A stretch of 64,000 nucleotides of DNA from Pseudoalteromonas shioyasakiensis (GCF_022398475.1 NZ_JAKEVM010000004.1:1-64000); one strand, 5' to 3'. Shown: positions 16,416-25,133, counted from the stretch's first letter. Translations and numbers: made by a program. The notes: generated by a model not told the origin, from the sequence alone.

Positions 16416-16914
16416 CGTTTGCTCTTGGTAAAAAGCCTAACGTTTTAGCCTGAATCATAGATGAAGGGTTACAATTTAAAAACTTAACTACTTATATACC
16501 CAAACCACCTCAAGATGCGAGTTTCAGTTGGAATTAAAAGCGATTTAGGCAAGGCATTGATTGCAAGTAATAGTGGTTCTATTGTTAAAATCAATAACGC
16601 AGTATAAATCGCTTTTAAACCAACCCTTTGGGCGCTTCACAGGCACTTACTCTCATCGTTGTTACTTCTTAAAAGGGGATGCCATTCTTGCAAAGTAACG
16701 CCTTGATATTAAGCACCTGTGAAACGCTGAATTCTGCATCTTGAGGTGGCTTGGGTATATATCAACACATTAGAAAGCTAACCTTTACATTTCTTTAAAC
16801 TACTTTGGCACTATTTACGAAAAATCGAGTCTGAGTTACAGTTCCGTTTGGGGCGTCTGTCGTTATATTTGCAACATAAACAAACGCTTCCTCACTACAT
16901 AATAAGGATAATTT
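16416..16914. other. Gene-free interval holding an inverted-repeat element
   Basis: This 499-bp gap between the His-rich gene and the lipoprotein gene has no credible reading frame. Its middle (16493-16761) is the inverted-repeat-bounded element described separately. The flanks should hold the divergent promoters of the two genes, but I see no convincing -35/-10 pair. Confidence 0.7.
16493..16761. repeat. MITE-like element with 26-bp terminal inverted repeats
   Basis: The 26 bases at 16493-16518 (starting TATATACCCAAACCACC) and those at 16736-16761 are inverted repeats with a single mismatch, bounding a 269-bp non-coding unit. Inside there is a perfect 14-bp inverted repeat (16534-16547 with 16605-16618) and another imperfect pair around 16636-16649 and 16709-16722. 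No transposase reading frame fits. The form matches a miniature inverted-repeat element or a highly folded intergenic repeat; the TA-rich ends could hide a TA target duplication. Confidence 0.75.
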
Positions 16915-17727
16915 ATGAATCTACTAAAATGGTGTTTGGTCATTAGCATTACTGCACTAACGGGCTGTAGTGCCATGATGAGCCAATATGGCAATCAAAA
17001 AACGCAATCAAGTTCATTGGTTGAGTACCTTTACCCAGACCAGCAAGACAGAGCGGCACACCAAGCAACGATCCCAACTTTAAACTTACCTGCTACTGTT
17101 GGGATTGCCTTTATTCCTAACAAGTACAATGATGGCTTACACCACGGTGACGAAGTGGCACTGCTGAACAAAGTTAAAAAGCAGTTTATGCAATATGACT
17201 ATATTGACCGCATTGAAGTGATCCCAAGTACTTATTTAAAAGGCGGCGAAGGATTTACCGCATTAGAGCAAGTATCACGATTATATGATGTGGATATTAT
17301 GGCCCTTGTTTCGTACGACCAAGTGTCGCAAAGCTTAGAAAATAACGCCGCTTTTTTATATCTAACGATTGTTGGTTTATATGTGATTCCGGGCAATGAA
17401 AACTCAGTACAAACCTTTGTAGATACCGCCGTATTTGATGTAAAAAGCCGAAAAATGCTGTTTCGCGCTCCAGGTATACATAAAGCAGAGCAACGCAGCA
17501 CAGCGATTGGCATCGATGAAGTCGCTAAAGAGCAATCGCTGGCAAGCTTTAATGGCGCTGTTGATGACATGATCACAAATCTAGATACTGAATTGGCGCA
17601 ATTTAAAACCCGCGTTAAAGAAGAAAAAGTAGCTAATGTCACGCACAGAAACGGCAGTAGCGGCAGTAGCTTGTTCTGGTTAGTTGCAGCACTGGCTGGT
17701 TTTGCCGTACATCGCCGTAGCGCATAA
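16915..17727 (+). CDS. Rhombotarget-like lipoprotein with C-terminal sorting tail
   Basis: A 270-residue protein with a lipoprotein signal peptide (lipobox LTGC, C18). Its C-terminal tail resembles the GlyGly-CTERM type: a Gly/Ser stretch NGSSGSS at 246-252, a hydrophobic segment at about 252-265 and a basic HRR end. This pairing of a lipobox with a rhombosortase-type tail is typical of the rhombotarget lipoprotein family, whose tail is expected to be cleaved by a rhomboid-like protease. No such protease is encoded in the window. The central domain (about 55-235) has no motif I recognise. The neighbouring TonB receptor may be unrelated. Confidence 0.75.
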   Translation: MNLLKWCLVISITALTGCSAMMSQYGNQKTQSSSLVEYLYPDQQDRAAHQATIPTLNLPATVGIAFIPNKYNDGLHHGDEVALLNKVKKQFMQYDYIDRIEVIPSTYLKGGEGFTALEQVSRLYDVDIMALVSYDQVSQSLENNAAFLYLTIVGLYVIPGNENSVQTFVDTAVFDVKSRKMLFRAPGIHKAEQRSTAIGIDEVAKEQSLASFNGAVDDMITNLDTELAQFKTRVKEEKVANVTHRNGSSGSSLFWLVAALAGFAVHRRSA

Positions 17728-17778
17728 CAGACAAAGTTATTAATCGCGAAAGCTTTTACCCATCCTAAAAAGCAGTTA

Positions 17779-17810
17779 CCCTTTGGTTTTTGTTGTACCT
17801 AACCAAAGGG
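17779..17810 (+). promoter_or_regulatory. Inverted repeat covering the TonB-receptor ribosome-binding site
   Basis: CCCTTTGGTT (17779-17788) and AACCAAAGGG (17801-17810) form a perfect 10-bp stem with a 12-base loop. The right arm contains AAAGGG, the probable ribosome-binding site of the ATG at 17816, and is followed by TTTTC. The same structure can therefore act as an intrinsic terminator for the lipoprotein gene and as a hairpin hiding the receptor's ribosome-binding site. Confidence 0.7.
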
Positions 17811-17815
17811 TTTTC

Positions 17816-19873
17816 ATGAAGTTGTCGATACTCTCAGTGCTTGTGAGCACCTCATTGTTTAACCATCAAGCTTTCGCTAATAATGAGCTAGAACATATTA
17901 CAACGACCGCCTCGCGCAGCGAAGTGTTGGCAGATCCTTTGCCTGTTGTGGTCAGCAGTATTTCACAAAAGCAACTGGCGCTTATCGCTCCTACTCATAT
18001 TGAACAAGCCCTTAAGCAAGTGGCCGGTGCTAATCTTCAACACGGTAATGGCCAGGAGTATTTACCCGCTTTACGTTCACCTGTACTTTCTGGCGCAGGT
18101 GCATGCGGAGGCTTACTTACTGCTGAAGATGGTATTCCACTTCGCGCAGCTGGTTTTTGCAACATCAATGAGTTATTCGAAGCCCACACTGAAATGGCTG
18201 AACGTATCGAAGTACTGAAAGGCCCGGGCTCTGCTCTTTACGGTTCAAACGCAGTCCATGGTGTAGTCAACGTGATCACGCCAGATACAACCTATGACCA
18301 CAACCAACTTGGTTTTGATTACGGCTCGTTTGGCTACACTCGCTACAAACTTGGTACGGGCCGTGACTTTGGCCAGCAAGGTTTAGGCATTAATGCCACG
18401 ATCACCCGAGATACGGGTTATCGTGATGACGAAAGTGTTGATCAAGAAAAGCTATCACTGCGTCACCGTTTTGATGGCGAAAAACTAAGTGTAAATACAG
18501 GCCTGACTTACACCCATTTAGATCAACAAACGGCTGGTTACATCGAAGGCTTTGAAAGCTATAAGGATGAGCAAATAGCTCAGTCTAATTTTGATCCTGA
18601 TGCATTTCGTAAAGCTCGCTCTTTGCGTGTTTGGTCCAAGCTAAATTGGACACAAGATGAGGCTAACAGCTTTACCCTAACGCCTTATATCCGCGATCAA
18701 AACATGACCTTCTTTAAGCATTTTTTACCGGGTACTCCCCTTGAAGAAAATGCTCAGCAAGGTGTTGGCCTTCAATCAAGCTGGCAGCATAAGTTAACAG
18801 GCTCTAGCCTCTTAACAGTTGGCTTTGATGGTGAGCTTACGGATGCTGATTTTTTACAATATCAGTATAGCCCAACTCAAGGCTCAGCGTTTTTAGTTGC
18901 CACCGTGCCTCAAGGAAAACATTACGACTATCAAGTAACTAGCACCCTATTAGCACCATTTGTGAATCTTGATTGGCAACTTGATGAGTTACTCATCAGC
19001 CTTGGTGGTCGATACGAGCGTATGCGTTATGACTACGACAACCATATGTTGGCTGGTCGCACAAAAGAAGATGGTACAGCATGCGCAATGGGCGGATGCC
19101 GCTATTCTCGACCAGAAAGCGGCGAAAATCGCTTTACTAACTTTTCACCTAAGCTTGGTTTAAGCTATCAATATGCTGATAACCAGTTTATCTACGCCAA
19201 TGCTTCAGAAGGTTATCGAGCACCGCAAGCGGCAGAGCTTTATCAGTTACAACGCGAACAAAATGTCGCAGATCTGAAATCTGAAACAGCTAAAAACCTC
19301 GAGCTAGGTTTAAAAGGTCAACAAGCACAACTGCATTATGTAGTTAGCATTTATGCAATGAATAAAAAGAACACGATTTTCCGCGACAGTGATTTTTATT
19401 ACGTCAATGATGGCCAAACCCAGCATCGTGGTATTGAGCTTGAGTTAGCCTATGCCATTACGCCAAGCTTATCGATGCAGTTAGCCGCGAGCCACGCCAA
19501 GCATACATACAGTTATGACCAATTACTCAGCGGGGTTAATATCAATGGTAATCTCATTGATACTGCACCGCGTAACATCGCTAACTTACAACTACTTTGG
19601 CAAGCAAACGACATCACGCGTGTTGGGCTTGAGCTACATACCACCAGCAGCTACTTTACTGATCCTGAAAACCAGCATAGCTACGAAGGTCACTCATTAG
19701 TAAACTTAAGAGCGGCGTGGCAGCTATCAGCTAACTTTACTGTGACTGCACGTATAAACAATTTAACCGACGAACGTTATGCAGAGCGCGCTGACTACAC
19801 AACATTTAGTGGCGATCGCTACTTTCCGGGTAGACCGCGCAACGCCATGTTATCAGCAAGTTATCAGTTTTAA
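17816..19873 (+). CDS. TonB-dependent outer membrane receptor
   Basis: A 685-residue receptor from the ATG at 17816; an in-frame TTG at 17783 lies inside the inverted repeat and is unlikely. The signal peptide ends at about HQAFA, with a TonB-box-like segment (LEHITTTAS) just after. The plug domain contains RIEVLKGPGSALYGSNAVHG, and the 22-strand barrel ends in the usual aromatic residue (ASYQF). Paired cysteines are present in GACGG/GFC and CAMGGC. It imports a scarce nutrient (siderophore, heme, cobalamin or sugar) with TonB-ExbBD energy. Neither the substrate nor a dedicated partner can be assigned from the neighbourhood. Confidence 0.9.
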   Translation: MKLSILSVLVSTSLFNHQAFANNELEHITTTASRSEVLADPLPVVVSSISQKQLALIAPTHIEQALKQVAGANLQHGNGQEYLPALRSPVLSGAGACGGLLTAEDGIPLRAAGFCNINELFEAHTEMAERIEVLKGPGSALYGSNAVHGVVNVITPDTTYDHNQLGFDYGSFGYTRYKLGTGRDFGQQGLGINATITRDTGYRDDESVDQEKLSLRHRFDGEKLSVNTGLTYTHLDQQTAGYIEGFESYKDEQIAQSNFDPDAFRKARSLRVWSKLNWTQDEANSFTLTPYIRDQNMTFFKHFLPGTPLEENAQQGVGLQSSWQHKLTGSSLLTVGFDGELTDADFLQYQYSPTQGSAFLVATVPQGKHYDYQVTSTLLAPFVNLDWQLDELLISLGGRYERMRYDYDNHMLAGRTKEDGTACAMGGCRYSRPESGENRFTNFSPKLGLSYQYADNQFIYANASEGYRAPQAAELYQLQREQNVADLKSETAKNLELGLKGQQAQLHYVVSIYAMNKKNTIFRDSDFYYVNDGQTQHRGIELELAYAITPSLSMQLAASHAKHTYSYDQLLSGVNINGNLIDTAPRNIANLQLLWQANDITRVGLELHTTSSYFTDPENQHSYEGHSLVNLRAAWQLSANFTVTARINNLTDERYAERADYTTFSGDRYFPGRPRNAMLSASYQF

Positions 19874-19911
19874 ATAACCGCATTATTTGGTGAGCTATCT
19901 CATAGTTCACC

Positions 19912-19972
19912 CACGCTGTTTAGTGTTTTGGTATGATAAATGTACCTATTACTATAGTTCCTAAACAGCGTG
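19912..19972 (+). promoter_or_regulatory. Inverted repeat whose right arm contains the MFS start codon
   Basis: CACGCTGTTTAG (19912-19923) and CTAAACAGCGTG (19961-19972) form a perfect 12-bp inverted repeat separated by 37 bases. The final GTG of the right arm is the start codon of the transporter gene. As RNA it would bury the start; as DNA the arms could be binding sites for a dimeric regulator. Confidence 0.6.
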
Positions 19973-21160
19973 TCATCTTCTCAAAATCTAATTCGTAACC
20001 TTCTTTTAGTGCTGGGCATTTTTCTTATTGCAGCCAGTTTGCGAGCCCCTATCACTGGTATTGCTCCAGTACTTGAACAGATCATTGATCAATTTAAGTT
20101 AAATGCATCACAAGCAGGCATGTTGACGACTTTACCTTTAATTGCATTTGCTATTGCTTCACCTATGGCAGCAAGCCTTGCTAAAAAATGTGGCCTTGAA
20201 GTATCACTTTTCATTGCCCTTGTATTAATAGGCATAGGGGTTGTCTCTCGTGTTATTGATTCTGCCACCGTATTATTTATTGGCACTGCAGTGATTGGTG
20301 TCGGTATCGCGATTGGTAATGTGTTATTGCCAAGCCTGATAAAACGAGACTTTCCACACAAAGTGGCAGTAATGACGTCTAGTTATGTTTTGGCAATGGG
20401 CATATTTGGTGGCAGCTATTCAGCACTCATCATTCCGCTGGCTGAGTATAAAGACCTTGGTTGGCAATTGGCGCTTGCCAGTTATGCCTTATTGGTTGTG
20501 CTGGCTATTGTGGTGTGGTTACCACAACTTAAGCAACATACCATGCCAAAACAGGCACATGTGTCGAACAATACACAAAGCAAAATTTGGCACTCTGCAC
20601 TTGCTTGGCAAATCACCTTATTGCTCGGCTTTAACTCGTTTTTCACTTATATCATGCTAGGTTGGCTACCCAGCATTTTAATAGAAGGCGGCCACAGTGC
20701 GCAGCACGCGGGTGCTTTGCAAGGCGCCTTTCAAGTAGCCTCAGCGCTACCAGGTATTGTGCTTATTCCACTACTTGCCAAATTAAAAGATCAACGCATC
20801 TTAACCCTAAGCTTGGCATTACTTGGCGCGCTTTGTTCTGTTGGATTATTAGTTGCGCCTAGCTTTGCGATGCTTTGGTCAGTCACCTTAGGTTTTTGCT
20901 CAGGTGCCTGTTTTATATTGGGCTTATCATTTGTAAGCCTGCGCACTCATGACTCAATGCAAGCTGCAGCGTTATCGGGTATGGCACAATGTATCGGGTA
21001 TTTATTGGCTGCAACAGGCCCTATTATTGCGGGCGCCTTACATAGTTATTTTAATAACTGGGCAGGAGCACTTTGGCTGTGTATTGCATCTAGCCTGCTG
21101 TGTGCTTTATTTGGTTACTTAAGCGGCCGAAATATCACTATCGACCAACAAGAGAAATAA
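19970..21160 (+). CDS. MFS transporter, CynX/NimT family
   Basis: A 396-residue protein with 12 predicted membrane helices. The N-terminal signature SLRAPITGIAPVLEQI at about 23-38 is characteristic of the CynX/NimT (cyanate/nitroimidazole) branch of the major facilitator superfamily. It probably exports or imports a small organic ion or drug-like compound; the substrate is unknown. The start is GTG with a weak ribosome-binding site and lies in the right arm of a perfect inverted repeat. It ends 8 bp from the convergent GFA-domain gene. Confidence 0.87.
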   Translation: MSSSQNLIRNLLLVLGIFLIAASLRAPITGIAPVLEQIIDQFKLNASQAGMLTTLPLIAFAIASPMAASLAKKCGLEVSLFIALVLIGIGVVSRVIDSATVLFIGTAVIGVGIAIGNVLLPSLIKRDFPHKVAVMTSSYVLAMGIFGGSYSALIIPLAEYKDLGWQLALASYALLVVLAIVVWLPQLKQHTMPKQAHVSNNTQSKIWHSALAWQITLLLGFNSFFTYIMLGWLPSILIEGGHSAQHAGALQGAFQVASALPGIVLIPLLAKLKDQRILTLSLALLGALCSVGLLVAPSFAMLWSVTLGFCSGACFILGLSFVSLRTHDSMQAAALSGMAQCIGYLLAATGPIIAGALHSYFNNWAGALWLCIASSLLCALFGYLSGRNITIDQQEK

Positions 21161-21185
21161 AACCGCAGCTACTTAGGTGCGGTTT
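21160..21185. terminator. Convergent-gene terminator
   Basis: AAACCGCA pairs with TGCGGTTT across a 10-base loop. The hairpin overlaps the last codons of the GFA-domain gene and directly follows the MFS stop codon, so it could act in both directions. The T tract is short, which lowers confidence. Confidence 0.6.
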
Positions 21186-21579
21186 CAAAGGCACTCATAT
21201 TACTTAGGTTATCTAGCCAAGGTTTATATGAGCGATACCAAATATGCGCTTTTGGAATAAGCTCATCAGCTTGCTCTACGGCGCCAATACGTAAGCCATA
21301 AATACGCTCGCCAGCTCCTACAGAAGTCGCGTACAAGGCTGTACCACAGTTACCACAAAACCCTTGCGCACGCTGATTACCACTCTCGGCAATTTTTATA
21401 TATTCTTTTGGCTCAGCACCTGTAAAAGTAACCCCATCAGGCACAGACACAACAACAGTACGAAATGGCGCACCCGAGATAATTTGACAGTCAGTGCAGT
21501 GACAGTTAATCACTTTATTTTCATCCACTTCTGCGTGATAAGTTACCTCACCACAATGACAACGACCAGTGACCTTCAT
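21169..21579 (-). CDS. GFA / CENP-V-fold zinc-binding protein
   Basis: A 136-residue protein with the zinc-ligand pattern of the glutathione-dependent formaldehyde-activating (GFA) fold: C7-H-C9, C26-H-C28 with C31, and C75 with C78 (FCGNCGTALY). All expected cysteines are present. The family includes S-hydroxymethylglutathione synthase-like proteins, but most members have no established reaction, so the function is open. It starts one base after the desaturase gene ends, so the two are almost certainly cotranscribed. Confidence 0.87.
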   Translation of the reverse strand: MKVTGRCHCGEVTYHAEVDENKVINCHCTDCQIISGAPFRTVVVSVPDGVTFTGAEPKEYIKIAESGNQRAQGFCGNCGTALYATSVGAGERIYGLRIGAVEQADELIPKAHIWYRSYKPWLDNLSNMSAFETAPK

Positions 21580-21580
21580 A

Positions 21581-22597
21581 TTAAACTCCTTGTTGAGATG
21601 ATTGCCCTTTTACAGGGTAATGATTAGCCTGTTTTAAGCTTTGTAAGTCATTAAAACGTACCCCGTGCTGGGCCATAATAGGACGTATTTTTTTGCTGAT
21701 CAATTGTCTAATGTAAAAGGGCTGATTCGGCACAAAATGATGGATTGTATGGGTTCGGCCAAAATCAAAACAAAATAGCTGAAACGGTAAAAACCAGCGG
21801 CTGGTGATCACATGCGTTTGCTCAAGCAAGTTATTTACACCGCCATAATAATGCATTGAAGATGTCACTAAGTTAAGAGAACTAGAACGAATAATATTAG
21901 GCACGATAAGTACCACCATTAAAAACTCTGCCATCGCCAATAACTCAGCTCCCCAATCTGGCAATGTAAATGGCTGCAAAAACTGCACAGCGTAATAAGC
22001 AATTACCCCATAAAGAATCGCAAAATATGCGGTTGCAATCGGAAAGCCCGCATTAAATACCCGTAAAAACTTAAAACCGCTAATTTCTTTACTAAATCGC
22101 TTGGTATTAACTAGCAAACCTAGCAAGCCATCAGTGATGACCAAGGCTCTCAAAAATGGCGATTTAATGCCATTGCCCACCAAACGCTCTTCTAAGTCTT
22201 GCGACGTGCCAGATACTTTATGGTGATGTAAATGAATCTTTCTGCGATACCAAGGATTAACCGTATTTGGCCGCATAAGCCACACGGTTAACATCATAAA
22301 GTTATGTATAAAAGGACGATTACTAAAGTACTGCTTGTGGATAAGGTCATGCTCAAGCTCATGCGATACCGAGGTAATAAAGGCAACCAGAATGATACAC
22401 AGCCACGAGGGAATAACCGCTAAGTAATAAAGTGTTGCAACACCGATTAGTGAGCACAACGACACCAGCAGAATAAACATCGCAAGTGTATTTTGCTGGT
22501 TGAGTATAGGGAAACGCGCTCTAAGCGACTGCTCTTCGGCCTTAATGGCTGTAACAATCGCCTTTATGTTTTGCTTTGCGGTTAATTCTGACATCAC
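21581..22597 (-). CDS. Membrane fatty acid desaturase
   Basis: A 338-residue di-iron membrane desaturase. The three histidine boxes are present: H79-E-L-E-H83-D-L-I-H87, H122-L-H124-H-H126, and H283-T-I-H286-H287. Hydrophobic segments occur at about 38-75, 98-108, 185-207 and 220-236. It should introduce a double bond into acyl lipids or a related hydrophobic substrate, using electrons from a redox partner not encoded here. The gene abuts the GFA-domain gene (one-base gap) and is probably the first gene of that pair. Confidence 0.9.
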   Translation of the reverse strand: MMSELTAKQNIKAIVTAIKAEEQSLRARFPILNQQNTLAMFILLVSLCSLIGVATLYYLAVIPSWLCIILVAFITSVSHELEHDLIHKQYFSNRPFIHNFMMLTVWLMRPNTVNPWYRRKIHLHHHKVSGTSQDLEERLVGNGIKSPFLRALVITDGLLGLLVNTKRFSKEISGFKFLRVFNAGFPIATAYFAILYGVIAYYAVQFLQPFTLPDWGAELLAMAEFLMVVLIVPNIIRSSSLNLVTSSMHYYGGVNNLLEQTHVITSRWFLPFQLFCFDFGRTHTIHHFVPNQPFYIRQLISKKIRPIMAQHGVRFNDLQSLKQANHYPVKGQSSQQGV

Positions 22598-22640
22598 AAG
22601 CTTTGCTAACTGTTTGATGTCAAAATCATACAGTAATTAC

Positions 22641-24812
22641 CTACTGCTCTCGAGAAAATTGCGTTAAAAATGGAATTACATCATTTGCTGGCAATGGTTT
22701 AGAAAAGTAATAGCCTTGTATATAGTCACAACCGGCTTCGGTTAGCACAGCCAATTGCTCGCGCTCTTCAACCCCTTCAGCAACGACTTTAATACCCAAA
22801 ACACGACTCATTTGGATAATCGATTTAACCAGCGCTTCGTCGCCTAAATCAACATGTACTTCATCAATAAATGACTTATCAAGTTTAAGTACATCAACCG
22901 GAAAACGACGCAAGTAGCTAAGAGACGAATAACCCGTACCAAAATCATCTAGCGAAATTAAACACCCAGCTTGCTTCAACTGCGTAAGCACGTCTAGGTG
23001 GTTGGTATTTTCTGGCGCTAAAACACTCTCGGTTAATTCAAATGAAATTTGCGATGGCTTAACCCCTTGGCTTTTAATGGTTTCAAGCCATGCATTACGC
23101 TCTGGATTAAACTCAGTAAACTCAAATAAAGAACGGTTTACGTTAAAAACAAAGTTTTCATATCCTTGTGCTTCTAACGCTTTTATTTGCTGACAGGTTT
23201 TAATCAACACAAGCTCACCGAGAGGAATAATCACCCGCGACTCTTCTGCAAGCGGAATAAACTCGGCAGGTGATACCCATTGTCCTTGGTTGTTCCAACG
23301 CACTAAACTTTCGAATTTAGCGACCGTGTTATTTTCAATATCAATAATAGGTTGAAAATACACTTCAATATCGTTGTTCTTCACGGCTTGTGTAAGCTGC
23401 TCAACCAGTAAGTTGTGCTTTTTAACCTTGTTATCCATCTCTTTGCAGAAAAACAGATATTCATCGCCTGTTTGTTTTGCATTTAAGGTGGCAAGCTCAG
23501 CTTGGCGAACTAAGCGACGGGCTATTTTTTCGATTTTTTCTTGTGAAGTCGCCGTTCCAGCTTGCTCAAATTGACTAATGCCCAGCGTAACTGAAACCTG
23601 CTGACTAATGCCGCCAATAGATACAGGCTCAACAAGTAACGCGGTAATTTGCTTGCAAACATGCTCAAGTTCACTGACATGCTGATAAGTTTGTAAGATA
23701 GCAAAACTATCACCATCGATACGCGAAAAAGCAGATTCTTTGAAGCTACCGTCGAGGCGTTCTGCAAGCTCACATAAAACCTTATCACCAAAGGTTAAGC
23801 CATAAACGGTATTGATATCTTGAAACTTATCAACATCAAAGTAGATCACGGCTAGGTTAGTATTTGCATCGTCTTGGTACGACAAAGACGATATTAGCTT
23901 GCACAAATACTCTTTAAAGTAAAAACGGTTAGTTAAGCCGGTAAGTTGGTCGTGGTTTGCGTGAAAATAAATTTTCTCCTCGGCTTCTTTTTTCTCGGTG
24001 ATATCCAAAATAAACGCCACATAGCAATCTTCACCATTATTTTGCATTTTGGTTATCGATAAAAACTGCGTGTACAACTTACCTTGTTTGGTTTTATTGG
24101 TGATTTCACCAGACCACTTTCCCTCAGTATTAATTTGGTGCCACATTGCTTTATAAAAATGCGGGTCATACTTGTTTGAGCTTAAAATTTTTGGATTTTG
24201 CCCTAAGACTTCATCCAACGAATAACCCGTCATTTTAGTAAATGCGGTATTCGCGTAGGTAATATGTACATTGTGGTCGCAAATAAAAATCGCTTCGTGA
24301 CTTTGCTCAATCAGTTGGTTTGAGAAATCTAATTTAGCAATAAAACGGTCTTTTTCGATTTCACGCTGGATAAGGCCAGTAAAGAGCGAAAAGAACGATT
24401 CAATCTGTAGTGCATCGCCTATTTCATGCTGAAATAGCGCGACAAGGATAGTATCGGTTTTGCCCGAAATACTTTGTAGTGGAACACCCACATAGGCTTC
24501 GATGCCCATATCGACAAGTAGCTGATCATGTGGGAATAGCTGCTGAACACCCGAGCTGTAACTTGAAATACAGCCACAACTAACATCATTACATGGCGTA
24601 CTACGAATATCGTAGCTGATATTTTCAATGATTTCGTCATGCGCAGCCAAAGCGATGGTCGTCGCATGTTGAGTTAACTCATCAACTTGAGCTAAAAAAA
24701 CATGAGAAGCACCAAGCACTTCTGATAAAGACAGGCATATTGCATTATAAAAGTTCTCACTTTTAAGATTTGAAATACTTTCAACAATACGCTTTAAGTC
24801 GTATGTACCCAC
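22641..24812 (-). CDS. GAF-PAS-GGDEF-EAL cyclic-di-GMP protein with degenerate GGDEF
   Basis: A 723-residue soluble protein. A GAF domain (about 1-155) contains a cysteine cluster, C74 to C81. A PAS domain (about 160-275) follows. The GGDEF domain (about 285-445) has its signature replaced by DGDSF at 366-370, so diguanylate cyclase activity is unlikely. The EAL domain (about 465-710) has ESL at 501-503, NVNRS, ELTES, DDFGTG at 622-627 and EGVE at 680-683 and looks catalytically competent. The prediction is a c-di-GMP phosphodiesterase tuned by GAF/PAS signals, with the GGDEF domain possibly acting as a GTP sensor. It is monocistronic. Confidence 0.9.
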   Translation of the reverse strand: MGTYDLKRIVESISNLKSENFYNAICLSLSEVLGASHVFLAQVDELTQHATTIALAAHDEIIENISYDIRSTPCNDVSCGCISSYSSGVQQLFPHDQLLVDMGIEAYVGVPLQSISGKTDTILVALFQHEIGDALQIESFFSLFTGLIQREIEKDRFIAKLDFSNQLIEQSHEAIFICDHNVHITYANTAFTKMTGYSLDEVLGQNPKILSSNKYDPHFYKAMWHQINTEGKWSGEITNKTKQGKLYTQFLSITKMQNNGEDCYVAFILDITEKKEAEEKIYFHANHDQLTGLTNRFYFKEYLCKLISSLSYQDDANTNLAVIYFDVDKFQDINTVYGLTFGDKVLCELAERLDGSFKESAFSRIDGDSFAILQTYQHVSELEHVCKQITALLVEPVSIGGISQQVSVTLGISQFEQAGTATSQEKIEKIARRLVRQAELATLNAKQTGDEYLFFCKEMDNKVKKHNLLVEQLTQAVKNNDIEVYFQPIIDIENNTVAKFESLVRWNNQGQWVSPAEFIPLAEESRVIIPLGELVLIKTCQQIKALEAQGYENFVFNVNRSLFEFTEFNPERNAWLETIKSQGVKPSQISFELTESVLAPENTNHLDVLTQLKQAGCLISLDDFGTGYSSLSYLRRFPVDVLKLDKSFIDEVHVDLGDEALVKSIIQMSRVLGIKVVAEGVEEREQLAVLTEAGCDYIQGYYFSKPLPANDVIPFLTQFSREQ

Positions 24813-25073
24813 GCTAAGCTACCTTACCCGATAATGTGCACTAAGTGATTGACTTCACTTATTCTTAAGGCCACAAATTGTATTATAAGATGTATTCAAA
24901 CACCATCGTACTCTAGTCTTAAACGGTTAATTTTCAAACAAATAAGCACACATTTTTCGTGGTTATTTGTAGATTAAGCATAGTTTGAACTTGACCGCTT
25001 AGAAATAGAACAAAAGTTGCTTTAATAGAGCCTGAATTGGTACTTAGATTTGAGTTATAGGTGTTAGGCTCTG

Positions 25074-25129
25074 GGTGCTAGGTGCTAGGTGCTAGGTGCT
25101 AGGTGCTAGGTGCTAGGTGCTAGGTGCTA
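25074..25129. repeat. Heptamer tandem repeat (GGTGCTA)8
   Basis: Eight perfect head-to-tail copies of the 7-bp unit GGTGCTA, preceded by related sequence (GTTAGGCTCTG) and followed by GGC. Perfect short tandem arrays of this kind are prone to slippage and often vary in length between strains. Confidence 0.95.
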
Positions 25130-25133
25130 GGCA

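Noticed and set aside
17783-17815. N-terminal extension of the TonB receptor from a TTG
   Set aside because: The TTG lies in the left arm of the inverted repeat and would put 11 residues before a clear signal peptide; the ATG at 17816 has its own AAAGGG.
19940-19957. A tiny upstream frame (M-Y-L-L-L-stop) before the CynX-type gene as a leader peptide
   Set aside because: It has no ribosome-binding site and lies in the loop of the inverted repeat; five codons can easily arise by chance.
25074-25129. Heptamer array as a CRISPR array
   Set aside because: The copies are contiguous 7-mers without spacers and no cas genes are present.
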